A stretch of 64,000 nucleotides of DNA, taken from Pararhizobium sp. (lineage in GTDB: Bacteria; Pseudomonadota; Alphaproteobacteria; Rhizobiales; Rhizobiaceae). This document shows, piece by piece, positions 52,685-60,984 of the stretch. The stretch is taken from positions 5,996,644 through 6,060,643 of the forward strand of contig CP051237.1 in NCBI GenBank assembly GCA_017794825.1. The letters run 5' to 3'. Both the position numbers and the translations under genes were made by a program. A model generated the notes under the pieces. That model saw only the letters and a list, made by a program, of their open reading frames with translations, was not told the origin of the DNA and searched no databases. Every line of letters begins with the position of its first letter. Position 1 is the stretch's first letter.

Positions 52685-53426
52685 GGGGTTGTCCCCCTTC
52701 CGCCTGCAGACGGGCCGCTGCCCCCTGCCCCAGATAGGCTTCGATTACGGGTCGTTCGCTGCATACGATTGCGGGCGCGCCCTCGGCGATCAGCTTTCCC
52801 TCGTTGAGCACGTACACAGTCTCGCAAAGGTTCATCACGGCTTGCATGATGTGTTCGATCATGAAGATGGTGACGCCGTCGTCGCGGATCGAGCGGATCA
52901 CCGGAAGGATGTCACGGATTTCGGTCGGATTGAGACCTGCCAGCACTTCATCAAGCAGAAGGAGGCGCGGCCTCGTCGCGAGCGCCCGCGCCAGTTCAAG
53001 CCGCTTGCGCCCAGCGACGGTCAGGGAGGACGCCGCGAGATCCAGCATGGGACCCAGCCCCAGCCGATTGCCGACGGTCTCGGCCTCGGCAAGCGCATCC
53101 ACCCTGTCGGGGGTCCGCAAATAGGCGCCGACAGCGATGTTTTCGCGCACGGACAGTCCTGCGAATGGCTGTACGATCTGGAAGGTGCGCACCATGCCAA
53201 GACGCGTGCGGTCGTGCGGCGGCATGGATGTCACCGTCGCGCCCTCGAAGCGGACATTTCCTGCGTCGACGGGCAAGAAGCCCGAAGTCATCGCAAACAG
53301 CGTCGTCTTGCCTGCGCCGTTGGGTCCGATCAACCCGGTGATTGACCCTTCAGAAACACGCATGCTGACGTCGTCTACGGCGACAAGTCCCGAAAAACGC
53401 TTGCTGAGGCGATCGATCTCAAGCAT
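52677..53426 (-). CDS. livG: Branched-chain-type ABC importer, ATPase LivG (system 2)
   Basis: 249 residues from ATG 53426 with GGAGG upstream. GPNGAGKTTLFAM, TVAGRKRLELARALA, LLLLDEVLAGLNP and MIEHIMQAVMNL are visible. The signature is TVAGRKRLE instead of the canonical LSGGQ, a known LivG variant. It overlaps livM by 8 bases. Confidence 0.92.
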   Translation of the reverse strand: MLEIDRLSKRFSGLVAVDDVSMRVSEGSITGLIGPNGAGKTTLFAMTSGFLPVDAGNVRFEGATVTSMPPHDRTRLGMVRTFQIVQPFAGLSVRENIAVGAYLRTPDRVDALAEAETVGNRLGLGPMLDLAASSLTVAGRKRLELARALATRPRLLLLDEVLAGLNPTEIRDILPVIRSIRDDGVTIFMIEHIMQAVMNLCETVYVLNEGKLIAEGAPAIVCSERPVIEAYLGQGAAARLQAEGGQPHA

Positions 53427-54417
53427 CGGCGCCTCCGTCCTGACTGGCGCCCGCGCCATCGCCCGATTTCTTCCTGCGGAAGCCTTTCAGGGAAATGCCG
53501 GCCAGTCCGTTTGGCGCAAAAGCGACGGTTATGATGAGGATCACGCCGAAGACCAGCAGATCGAATCCGGGTATCCCGCCAGAGAATTCCTTCGTCACCT
53601 CGCCGGCGCCAAGCAGAACCACCGCGCCGATGAGAGGACCGAACATTGTGCCAAGACCGCCCACGATGGCTGCGAACAGAGCTTCGATTGAAATCCACGG
53701 GCCATAGGCGACATTGGCGTCCAGAAACAGGAAGTTCTGTGTGTAGAGGACGCCGGACAGCGCGGTCAGCGCCGCCGACAGGGTTATCGCGCCCAGCTTG
53801 ACCTTCATAACATCTACACCAAGGGCGCGCGCCGCATCCTCGTTTTCGCGTATCGCAATCAGGTAGGCGCCGAATTTCGACCGGTCGAGCCAGCGCGTGA
53901 TCACCAGACCCAAGCCAACGCAAACCACCGCCAGCAGGACAAAGAACCGCCGGTCGCGCAGTTGCAGGTTCTCGAAGCCGTAGTCGATCGGCACGACGAT
54001 GCCCGCGCCGCCGCCGGTAATCTCCGATGAATTGGCGAGAATACGCAGCACTTCAGCGAATGCCAGGGTAATCAGCGCAAAGTAACTTCCCTTGAGACCG
54101 GAACGGAACGTGAGAAATCCGATGAAGGCGCCGACCAGCGAACCGAGGGCCACGCCCGCGACAAGCGCCGCCCAGGCGTTGATCCCGTAGCGGGTCTGCA
54201 GGATCGCCGTCGCATAGGCGCCGGTGCCAAAAAATGCGGCGTGCCCGAAAGACGCAAGCCCTCCATAGCCGCCCAACACGTTCCAGCCCTGGGCGGCCAG
54301 CGTGACGATCATCATGAAAATCAGAAGATTGACGAGACTGCCGGACAACCCGAGAAACGGCAGAACAGCGAGAACAAGCAAAACAGGCAAGATCGGAAAC
54401 AGATCGCGGGCGCTCAT
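53419..54417 (-). CDS. livM: Branched-chain-type ABC importer, permease LivM (system 2)
   Basis: 332 residues. NVLGGYGGLASFGHAAFFGTGAYATAI and LIAIRENEDAARALGVDV give the LivM pattern; a charged, Lys/Gly/Asp-rich C-terminus (about 310-332) is cytosolic. Overlaps livH by four bases. Confidence 0.92.
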   Translation of the reverse strand: MSARDLFPILPVLLVLAVLPFLGLSGSLVNLLIFMMIVTLAAQGWNVLGGYGGLASFGHAAFFGTGAYATAILQTRYGINAWAALVAGVALGSLVGAFIGFLTFRSGLKGSYFALITLAFAEVLRILANSSEITGGGAGIVVPIDYGFENLQLRDRRFFVLLAVVCVGLGLVITRWLDRSKFGAYLIAIRENEDAARALGVDVMKVKLGAITLSAALTALSGVLYTQNFLFLDANVAYGPWISIEALFAAIVGGLGTMFGPLIGAVVLLGAGEVTKEFSGGIPGFDLLVFGVILIITVAFAPNGLAGISLKGFRRKKSGDGAGASQDGGADA

Positions 54418-55286
54418 ATTCGCGCTCCGAACAGACCTGTCGGCTTGAACAGCAACACCAGTATGAACAGCAGAAAGATGCCGATCTGTCCGAGGCTGTC
54501 CCCAAGGAAAAGCGAGGATGCGGCCTCTACGACGCCGATCAACAGTCCACCGAGCAGCGCTCCGGTTACCGATCCCATGCCACCGAGAACAACGATGGTG
54601 AAAGCGACCAGGACAAAGGCGCCGCCGGTCTGCGGATTGACGTAGAAAACCGGCATTAGCAGGCCGGCCGCCACAGCCAGACAGGCCGATCCGAGGGCGA
54701 AGGTCAGGGCGTAAATGTGATTGACGTCGATGCCGACAAGCCTTGCTCCGAGTTTCTCCTTCGCAACGGCGCGGATGGCTTTTCCGGCGTCTGTCCGGTT
54801 GAGAATGAGCCAGACGACGACCGCCGTCGCCATCGTCACCAGGAAACCGACCGCGCGCGGCCAGGACAACAGCAAAGGCCCGATTTCGATGACCCTGAAG
54901 CCGTAATCCGTTGCGATCGTCCGAGTATCGGATTTGAAGACGACCAGCAGCCCGTTCTCGATGATGATCGAAATGCCGAGCGTGACCAGCAGGATGGAAT
55001 TGTCACGGCCGTGACCGGCGGGTCCGATGATGAACCGCTGGACGGCGTATCCGAGCCCGAACATGACCGGGGTGAGCACGAGGATCGACAGATAGGGGTC
55101 CAGACCGGCGTGTTCCCACAAAAGCCAAATACCGAACATGGAAAGCGTCAGGAACGCGCCATGGGCGAAATTTACGATGTGAAGAACCCCGTAGATCAGC
55201 GTCAGGCCGACAGCCACCAGCGCATAGACCGCGCCGAGCATGAGCCCGTTGATCAATGCCTCCGCGATTATTGGAATGGGGTACAT
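54414..55286 (-). CDS. livH: Branched-chain-type ABC importer, permease LivH (system 2)
   Basis: 290 residues. GLMLGAVYALVAVGLTLIYGVLHIVNFAHG in parts at the start, GKAIRAVAKEKLGARLVGIDV in the coupling loop and GGMGSVTGALLGGLLIGVVE near the end. The 90-base gap to the binding-protein gene carries two hairpins. Confidence 0.93.
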   Translation of the reverse strand: MYPIPIIAEALINGLMLGAVYALVAVGLTLIYGVLHIVNFAHGAFLTLSMFGIWLLWEHAGLDPYLSILVLTPVMFGLGYAVQRFIIGPAGHGRDNSILLVTLGISIIIENGLLVVFKSDTRTIATDYGFRVIEIGPLLLSWPRAVGFLVTMATAVVVWLILNRTDAGKAIRAVAKEKLGARLVGIDVNHIYALTFALGSACLAVAAGLLMPVFYVNPQTGGAFVLVAFTIVVLGGMGSVTGALLGGLLIGVVEAASSLFLGDSLGQIGIFLLFILVLLFKPTGLFGARI

Positions 55287-55301
55287 GTCATTCGCCCGCT
55301 G

Positions 55302-55362
55302 GGCCAGACGCCGCGATGTGCGTCTGGCCGTGTCGAAAAGCCCGGCGGCGAACGCCGCCGGG
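55302..55362 (-). other. Tandem intercistronic hairpins between livK and livH (system 2)
   Basis: On the minus strand the first stem met is CCCGGCGGC/GCCGCCGGG (55341-55362, 4-base loop) followed by TTTT, a terminator-like attenuator. A second 10-bp stem (55302-55311 with 55320-55329) follows. This should lower expression of livHMGF relative to the binding protein. Confidence 0.6.
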
Positions 55363-55376
55363 AACAGGTATTGGCG

Positions 55377-56600
55377 TCAGTTGACCGGGAAGATCGGATC
55401 CGCCTGTGCGTATTCTTCCGGATAAATGACCTTGATGTCGCCGTTTTGCACCTGCGTGTTCAGCGGCAATGCATTCTGGTTCTGCCCGGTTTCATCGAAC
55501 TTGACCGTGCCGTAAGGCATGACAGTCGGGTCGAATTCCTCCGTCTTCAGCACCTCGGTCAATGCGCCGCGGTCGGACGAACCGGCCTTCTCCAACGCCT
55601 GGGCGACGACATGGATCAACGCATAGTTGGTGGGCGTGTTGTAGGCGTAGAACGTGCCTTCATCCTTGACGGCCTGCATCAGCTTCGCAGTCGCCGGATG
55701 GTCGGGCATGCCCCAGTGATTGCAGTCCATCACGCCTTCGGCTGCTTCCGGATATTCGTTGACGAAGCGATAGGATGACGCCGCGCCGCCGAAGATCGCA
55801 TATATTCCCTTCGGCTTGACCCGCTGCTGCTGGAGCGTACGCGCAAACAGAACGAATTCGTTGTAGTAATGCGACGGAATAATCAGATCGGGGTTGAGCG
55901 AACGCAGCCGAAGCACGACATTGGACATGTCGCGCGCCGGCGTCGGATGGCTGATCACCTCGACGATCTCGAAACCCATGCCGGGAAGCTTTTCCTGCAT
56001 CAGGCCGGCAAGGCCCGAGCCGAACAGGCCGTCTTCGTGCACGAGCGCGACGGTCTTCGCCTTGTCTTCCGCCGCATCGTTGAGGCGCTGCAGATTTTCA
56101 AGGGCAATGCCCGTCGCGATGCTGAAGCTCGGGCCGAAACGGAACGTATTGGAAAGCCCGCGACCGGTGATCGCATCAGACACGGCCGTGTCGACGATGA
56201 ACGGCAGGTCGTACCGCGCAGCCGCCTGGGTCGCCGTTGTCGAGATGCCGGAGGCAAATCCGCCGGTGATGATGCTCACGCCTTCGTCGTTGAGCGTTTC
56301 CGTCGCCTGGGCGCCTGCCTCGGCGTTGGACTGGCTGTCGCCGATGATCAGTTCGATCGGAGCGCCGTCCAGCGCCTTGATGCCGCCAGCGGCGTTGACT
56401 TCCTCGACGGCGACCTTGGCGCCGATCGAAGCGAGCTGGCCGTCTCCGGAAAGAAACCCGCTCATCGGCTGCAGCAAACCAATCTTGACGGCCGCCGGCT
56501 GCGCGCGAAGCACGGTCGGCGCCGCCAGGACGCCAACTCCGAGCGCGGCGGCTCCTTTGAGAACCGTACGGCGTGAAAGCGTATTCTTTATGCTAGTCAT
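55377..56600 (-). CDS. livK: Periplasmic binding protein of Liv system 2, Tat-type signal
   Basis: 407 residues from ATG 56600 with GAGGTGG upstream. The signal has a twin-Arg motif (SRRTVLKGAAALGVGVLAAP), so export is probably by Tat, unlike system 1. The mature protein has the type I binding fold: VKIGLLQPMSGFLSGDGQ, LIIGDSQSNAEAGAQATETL and VALVHEDGLFGSGLAGLMQ. It overlaps the end of gntR by 8 bases, so the regulator gene leads this operon. Confidence 0.92.
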   Translation of the reverse strand: MTSIKNTLSRRTVLKGAAALGVGVLAAPTVLRAQPAAVKIGLLQPMSGFLSGDGQLASIGAKVAVEEVNAAGGIKALDGAPIELIIGDSQSNAEAGAQATETLNDEGVSIITGGFASGISTTATQAAARYDLPFIVDTAVSDAITGRGLSNTFRFGPSFSIATGIALENLQRLNDAAEDKAKTVALVHEDGLFGSGLAGLMQEKLPGMGFEIVEVISHPTPARDMSNVVLRLRSLNPDLIIPSHYYNEFVLFARTLQQQRVKPKGIYAIFGGAASSYRFVNEYPEAAEGVMDCNHWGMPDHPATAKLMQAVKDEGTFYAYNTPTNYALIHVVAQALEKAGSSDRGALTEVLKTEEFDPTVMPYGTVKFDETGQNQNALPLNTQVQNGDIKVIYPEEYAQADPIFPVN

Positions 56601-57420
56601 TGTTCCACCTCTTCCTGTTGGTGTGCGCATGTCGCGCATTCTGGTTTTCCTTTTTCCGATCCGCCGGACTCCAATAGCGAGCGCCATTGCCGCCCGACCG
56701 AACCAGATCCATCCTGAAGCCGTACCGGTCCGGCCGGTAGCGCGCTTCGAGATACTCCATACCCCTGCCCTGATTATCGAGAACCGTTCTCGTCAGCGAG
56801 ACCAGAGCCGACCCGACCTTGACGTCGAGGGCTTCGGCCACATCCGGGGAGGCAAGCACTGCGCTGATTTCCTGCGATGCGGCGCTCGCCTTCAGGCCCG
56901 ACCGCTCGATCAGCTCCAGCAACGGATCCCGGGCGAGATCCTCGCGCGAATAGAGGCGGCCAATCCTCTCGGGCACCTGCGCCGTCAGATAGGAGAACGG
57001 CTCGTCATCGACGAGACGGACCCTGACTGATCGCTGGACGCGCTCATCCGTTTCCATCTTCAGCGCTTCGCGAACATGATTTTCGGGTATGACATAATCG
57101 AAGGAGAGCATCCTGACGGCTGTGCTGCGACCCATTTCCTTGAGATGGGTGAAAACATTGGATACGTCGGCGATCGCAGACTGCACGCGCTGATGCGGGC
57201 GCCTCACATAGGTTCCGGATCCGGCGCGCTTTTCCACGAGACCGTCGGCGACCAGTCCATCGATCGCTCTTCTGACGGTTACGCGTGACACGGAATGCTC
57301 TTCCGCCAAGGCTTGTTCTCCGGGCAGTTTTCCGTTTTGGCCGAAAAGACCCTCGGTGATCCTGTCCCGAAGCAAAAGATAGACCCGATGGGTTTTGGCG
57401 GGTTGGGTAACCTGTGACAA
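56593..57420 (-). CDS. GntR/HutC family regulator (copy 2)
   Basis: 275 residues from TTG 57420; the frame extends to 57483, but that part reads through a TTGACA promoter box and a palindrome, so a downstream start is preferred. Winged helix LPGEQALAEEHSVSRVTVRRAIDGL, then UTRA domain (VQRSVRVRLVDDEPFSYLTAQVP, LIERSGLKASAASQE, ARYRPDRYGFRM). It heads a ten-gene operon (livKHMGF, lyase, hyuB, hyuA, hydrolase) and diverges from an OYE-type gene; it likely controls both. Confidence 0.88.
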   Translation of the reverse strand: MSQVTQPAKTHRVYLLLRDRITEGLFGQNGKLPGEQALAEEHSVSRVTVRRAIDGLVADGLVEKRAGSGTYVRRPHQRVQSAIADVSNVFTHLKEMGRSTAVRMLSFDYVIPENHVREALKMETDERVQRSVRVRLVDDEPFSYLTAQVPERIGRLYSREDLARDPLLELIERSGLKASAASQEISAVLASPDVAEALDVKVGSALVSLTRTVLDNQGRGMEYLEARYRPDRYGFRMDLVRSGGNGARYWSPADRKKENQNARHAHTNRKRWNND

Positions 57421-57456
57421 AAACGTCTTATCCGGTATTATAAATGTTGCAATAGT

Positions 57457-57483
57457 TGTATTAATTATAATACAGATTGTCAA
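57457..57483 (-). promoter_or_regulatory. gntR-liv-hyu promoter with embedded operator
   Basis: On the minus strand TTGACA (57483-57478) is followed after 17 bases by TACAAC. The perfect palindrome TGTATTA-ATTA-TAATACA (57457-57474) sits in the spacer, an ideal place for repression. It lies in the gap to the divergent OYE gene. Confidence 0.65.
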
Positions 57484-57560
57484 CGAGAACGCCGCACCGA
57501 AATCCGAGTTTGTACTGATCTTTTCAGTGACGAATGTTGGCAGCGCAGCAGCAGGGAGCC

Positions 57561-59555
57561 ATGGCCGAAATCGACTTTCCGAATGTGCTGAGCCCCTTGA
57601 AAGTCGGGCCTCTGACTTTCCGGAATCGCATCTTCGTTCCGGCCCATACCACCAATTACGGCGAAAACCATCTGCCGAGCGAGCGTCATCTGGCCTACCA
57701 CCGCGAACGCGCCCAGGGCGGCGTAGGCGCGATCATCTTCGAATCCATTCGCATTCACCTGAATTCACTCGGCAGGCCGCAAGCCGTTCAGGGCTTCGAT
57801 CCATCCTGCATTGCGCCTTTCCGCCGCATAACGGAAGCTGTCAAGGTGGAAGGGGCATGCATTCTTGGCCAGGTCATTCATCTCGGGAGGCAGGTCGAGG
57901 GAGATTTCGAGCGCACCGTGTCGTGGGGCGCTTCGCCGATCCCCTGGACCGGAACCGCGCTTCCGCCGCGTCCGATGGACGAATACGACATGGAAGAGGT
58001 GATCGACGGCCATGTGCGCACCGCCAGGAACCTTGTCGAAGCCGGTTTCGACGGCATCGAGCTTCAGATGGCGCACGGTCATCTGCTGCAGCAGTTCATC
58101 TCGCCGCTATCCAACAAGCGTGATGACCGCTATGGCGGCTTGCTGGAGAACCGTCTCAGATTTCCACTCGCCGTCCTGCTGGCCGTTCGCGATGCGATAG
58201 GCCCCGAGATGTGTCTCGGCATCAGACTTTCGGGCAGCGAATATATCGACGGAGGCCTGGAGCCGGCGGAGGCGGAACAGGCGGCGCTGGCCCTGGCGAA
58301 AGCCGCGCGCGTCGACTTCTACAATGTCAGCCACGCCGCGTATCACGGCAGCTACTCACTGGCGACGCAAATGGCCGACATGGGCATGGACCCCGCGCCG
58401 TTTCGCGATTTGCCGGCCGGCATTCGTTCGACGCTCAGAAAGGCCGGACACGAAATTCCGGTCTTCGCCGTATGCCGTTTCACGGGTCTTGACGAGGCCG
58501 AAAGGGTAATCGCCTCGGGAACCGCCGACGCCGTCGGCATGGCGAGAGCCCATCTGGCCGAGCCGGCGATCGTCCGCAAAACCATCGAGGGACGCGTTGA
58601 CGAGATACGGCCCTGCATCGCCTGTAACCAGGGATGCGCCGGCATGCTCGAACGCAACCTGCCGATACGATGCCTCGTCAATCCGCGCGCAGGCCTCGAA
58701 TCTGATTGGCTCCCGCCTGCCCCGACCCCGGGCCGCAAGACACGCACCCTTGTGGTCGGCGCCGGCGCCGCGGGCTGCGAAGCCGCCTCTACGCTCGCTG
58801 TCTTCGGGCACGACGTCATCGTCTGGGAAGCGTCATACAGGCTCGGCGGACAGCTGGCCGAAGCACCGCGCCTTGCGCGGCGAGACAATTTCGGAAAATT
58901 TCTCCGATACCAGGAAAGAAGTCTGGAACGGCATGGAATTTCGCCGCGCTTCGGCATGCGCGCCGATGCGGACATGATCGCCGACCTGGCGTCGAAAGAA
59001 AATATAGATCATGTGCTGCTGGCTATCGGCGCCGACGAGACCCGTCCGCATTTGCCCGGCGACGGACCGATCTCGACCCAGATGGAAGCGCTGGACGACC
59101 CTGACCGGCTGGGAAATGCCGTCGCCTTCTGGGACCAGACCGGCGAATGGACGGCGCTTTCCCTGATCGAACATCTGGCGACACAGGGCCGCAAGGTTAC
59201 GGTTTTCACGGGCCCCGCCTCGATCGCCTGGAGAACCACCATCTATTCCACACTGGCTAATTTCCGCCGCCTGCGCGAACTCGGCGTGCGCCTGCGCCCC
59301 TTGAGCAGGCCCGTCCGCTGGGACGGTCAAAACCTCTCCGTTGAAGACCTGTCATGCGGCGAGGTGACTGTGACTCCTTTCACCGGACTGGTCGGCGCAA
59401 CCCATCGCAACGCCGACCAGAGCCTCTACCTGGAACTGCGCAAACGCGGGATTGCGGTCACGCAAATCGGCGATAACAATGCGCCGAGAACGGCTCTCGA
59501 AGCCGTCTATCACGGATATCGCGCCGCCCGGGAAATCGCCGGAGCCGCCGCATGA
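57561..59555 (+). CDS. OYE-type FMN/4Fe-4S/FAD oxidoreductase (FadH/enoate reductase family)
   Basis: 664 residues from ATG 57561. Barrel with NRIFVPAHTTNYGENH, FDGIELQMAHGHLLQQFISP and NKRDDRYGGLLENR; iron-sulfur Cys in RPCIACNQGCAG and IRCLVNPRAG; FAD motif VVGAGAAGCEAASTLAVFG near 403. The FadH Tyr loop (EGYxIN) is replaced by AHGHLLQQF, so it is not a dienoyl-CoA reductase. It resembles the wider group of enoate reductases and dehydrogenases such as TMADH and BaiCD. Heads the plus-strand operon with leuCD. Confidence 0.88.
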   Translation: MAEIDFPNVLSPLKVGPLTFRNRIFVPAHTTNYGENHLPSERHLAYHRERAQGGVGAIIFESIRIHLNSLGRPQAVQGFDPSCIAPFRRITEAVKVEGACILGQVIHLGRQVEGDFERTVSWGASPIPWTGTALPPRPMDEYDMEEVIDGHVRTARNLVEAGFDGIELQMAHGHLLQQFISPLSNKRDDRYGGLLENRLRFPLAVLLAVRDAIGPEMCLGIRLSGSEYIDGGLEPAEAEQAALALAKAARVDFYNVSHAAYHGSYSLATQMADMGMDPAPFRDLPAGIRSTLRKAGHEIPVFAVCRFTGLDEAERVIASGTADAVGMARAHLAEPAIVRKTIEGRVDEIRPCIACNQGCAGMLERNLPIRCLVNPRAGLESDWLPPAPTPGRKTRTLVVGAGAAGCEAASTLAVFGHDVIVWEASYRLGGQLAEAPRLARRDNFGKFLRYQERSLERHGISPRFGMRADADMIADLASKENIDHVLLAIGADETRPHLPGDGPISTQMEALDDPDRLGNAVAFWDQTGEWTALSLIEHLATQGRKVTVFTGPASIAWRTTIYSTLANFRRLRELGVRLRPLSRPVRWDGQNLSVEDLSCGEVTVTPFTGLVGATHRNADQSLYLELRKRGIAVTQIGDNNAPRTALEAVYHGYRAAREIAGAAA

Positions 59556-60553
59556 AAATTCTCGTCACCGGCGCCGGAGGCTTCCTGGGGCTCAATCTTC
59601 TTGAACGGCTTCTTTCGAGCGGCCACGACGTGTGCGCCATCAACGATCGTCCGCTGGAGAAAATTGCTCTGGATGCATTCGCGGTCCAGCCCGGTTCTCT
59701 GGAAATCGTCATCGCGGACGTTCGCGACCGGTCCGCCGTCCGCAAGGCGCTAACCTCTTTCCAACCCGAAGCCGTGCTTCACGCCGCCGCCATTACGCTT
59801 GGACCACAGGCGAAGCTGGCGTCGGCCGAGCGGACGCTTTCGGTCAATACGCTCTCGACGCAGATCCTGTTCGAGGAGGCCGTACAGGCAGGCGTCCGCC
59901 GGTTCGTCTACCCCTCCTCCTCAGCGGTATACGGAACAGCGCCCTTTTCGGGTCCGGTGACGGAAGCGACGGAAACGGCCCCCGCCGGGCTCTACGGCTA
60001 TTCCAAACTCGCCAGCGAGCTGCTGGTCGCGGAAACAGGACGCAGCACCGGCCTTGAAACGGTCCGCGCGCGTATAACAGCGCTGTTTGGACCGTGGGAA
60101 CACGATACGGGCGTGCGCGAAACGCTTTCGCCGCCCTGGCAGGTCGCCATGCGGATCAAGCGGAACGAGGCGATCAATCTTCCGGACGGCGGCGCGCGCG
60201 ACTGGACATCGAGCCGCGACATCGCGAAGTGCCTGGAAATCCTGCTCCAAGCGGAGTCCCTGCCCCATAGGATCTACAATCTGAGCCTCGGCGCGGTCTG
60301 GACGCCGCATCTGCTGTGCACTGCCATGGGGGTGGAACCCGGCCGGTCTACGTGCGAAGATCCGTCGGAAGTCGCCTACAATGACGATCTTTCGAAACTT
60401 CGGCATCCCGTAAGCGGCGCGCGCTTCACAGAGGATTTCGGCTTTCAGTTCATGACGCCTGCAGAGGCCTGCGCGGACTACGCGGTCTGGCTCAACAGCA
60501 ACGCCGGCCAGGAAATGGTCCGGCGAACGACACCGGATGGAGATCTAAAATGA
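59552..60553 (+). CDS. NAD-dependent epimerase/dehydratase (extended SDR)
   Basis: 333 residues. ILVTGAGGFLGLNLLERLL binds NAD, VYPSSSAVYG and the YSKLASE catalytic Tyr/Lys (near 150) follow. The extended C-terminal domain has LPDGGARDWTSSRDIAKCLE. The group acts on nucleotide sugars or small carbonyl compounds; catabolic context favours the latter. Overlaps the flanking genes by four bases on both sides. Confidence 0.87.
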   Translation: MKILVTGAGGFLGLNLLERLLSSGHDVCAINDRPLEKIALDAFAVQPGSLEIVIADVRDRSAVRKALTSFQPEAVLHAAAITLGPQAKLASAERTLSVNTLSTQILFEEAVQAGVRRFVYPSSSAVYGTAPFSGPVTEATETAPAGLYGYSKLASELLVAETGRSTGLETVRARITALFGPWEHDTGVRETLSPPWQVAMRIKRNEAINLPDGGARDWTSSRDIAKCLEILLQAESLPHRIYNLSLGAVWTPHLLCTAMGVEPGRSTCEDPSEVAYNDDLSKLRHPVSGARFTEDFGFQFMTPAEACADYAVWLNSNAGQEMVRRTTPDGDLK

Positions 60554-60971
60554 AGATATTATATACAGCAGAGGGCAAGGCGGTCGGCGGACGACAGGCT
60601 CGGCCTCCACGCCCGACGGCGCGCTCGACCTGACGCTTGTCAAGCCAAAGGAAATGGGCGGTCCGGGCGAAGGCGGAACCAATCCCGAGCAATTGTTCGC
60701 CTGCGGTTATGCGGCCTGTTTCGTGTCGACGCTGGGCGTCATCGCTCAAATGGAGAAAATCGCCGTCGGAACGCCGGAGGCCATAGCGAAGGTTTCGATC
60801 GGTCCGAACGAGGACAAGCCGGGATACGGTCTGGCGGTCGATATGACGGTGACCATTCCGGACGTTGACCGGGCAACCGCCGAAAAATTGCTGGAGAAGG
60901 CGCACGCCATGTGTCCCTATTCGAACGCCACGCGCGGAAACATTCCGGTCAACATTACGCTTGCCGACTGA
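60550..60971 (+). pseudogene. ohr: Ohr/OsmC-type organic hydroperoxide resistance gene with a frameshift
   Basis: From ATG 60550 the frame reads MKILYTAEGKAVGGRQ and then goes out of register, ending at 60633. From 60597 another frame reads GSASTPDGALDLTLVKPKEM and on to the end, with GGTNPEQLFACGYAACF and HAMCPYSNATRGN, the two redox cysteines of Ohr. One missing G near 60597 (CAG-GC instead of CAG-GGC) would join both parts into a normal protein of about 140 residues. Either a real mutation or a read error. Confidence 0.85.
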
Positions 60972-60984
60972 AAATCGAGGTTGA

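Noticed and set aside
57421..57483. N-terminal extension of GntR copy 2 up to 57483
   Set aside because: It would translate a TTGACA box and an operator palindrome and adds a hydrophobic, non-conserved peptide before the winged helix.
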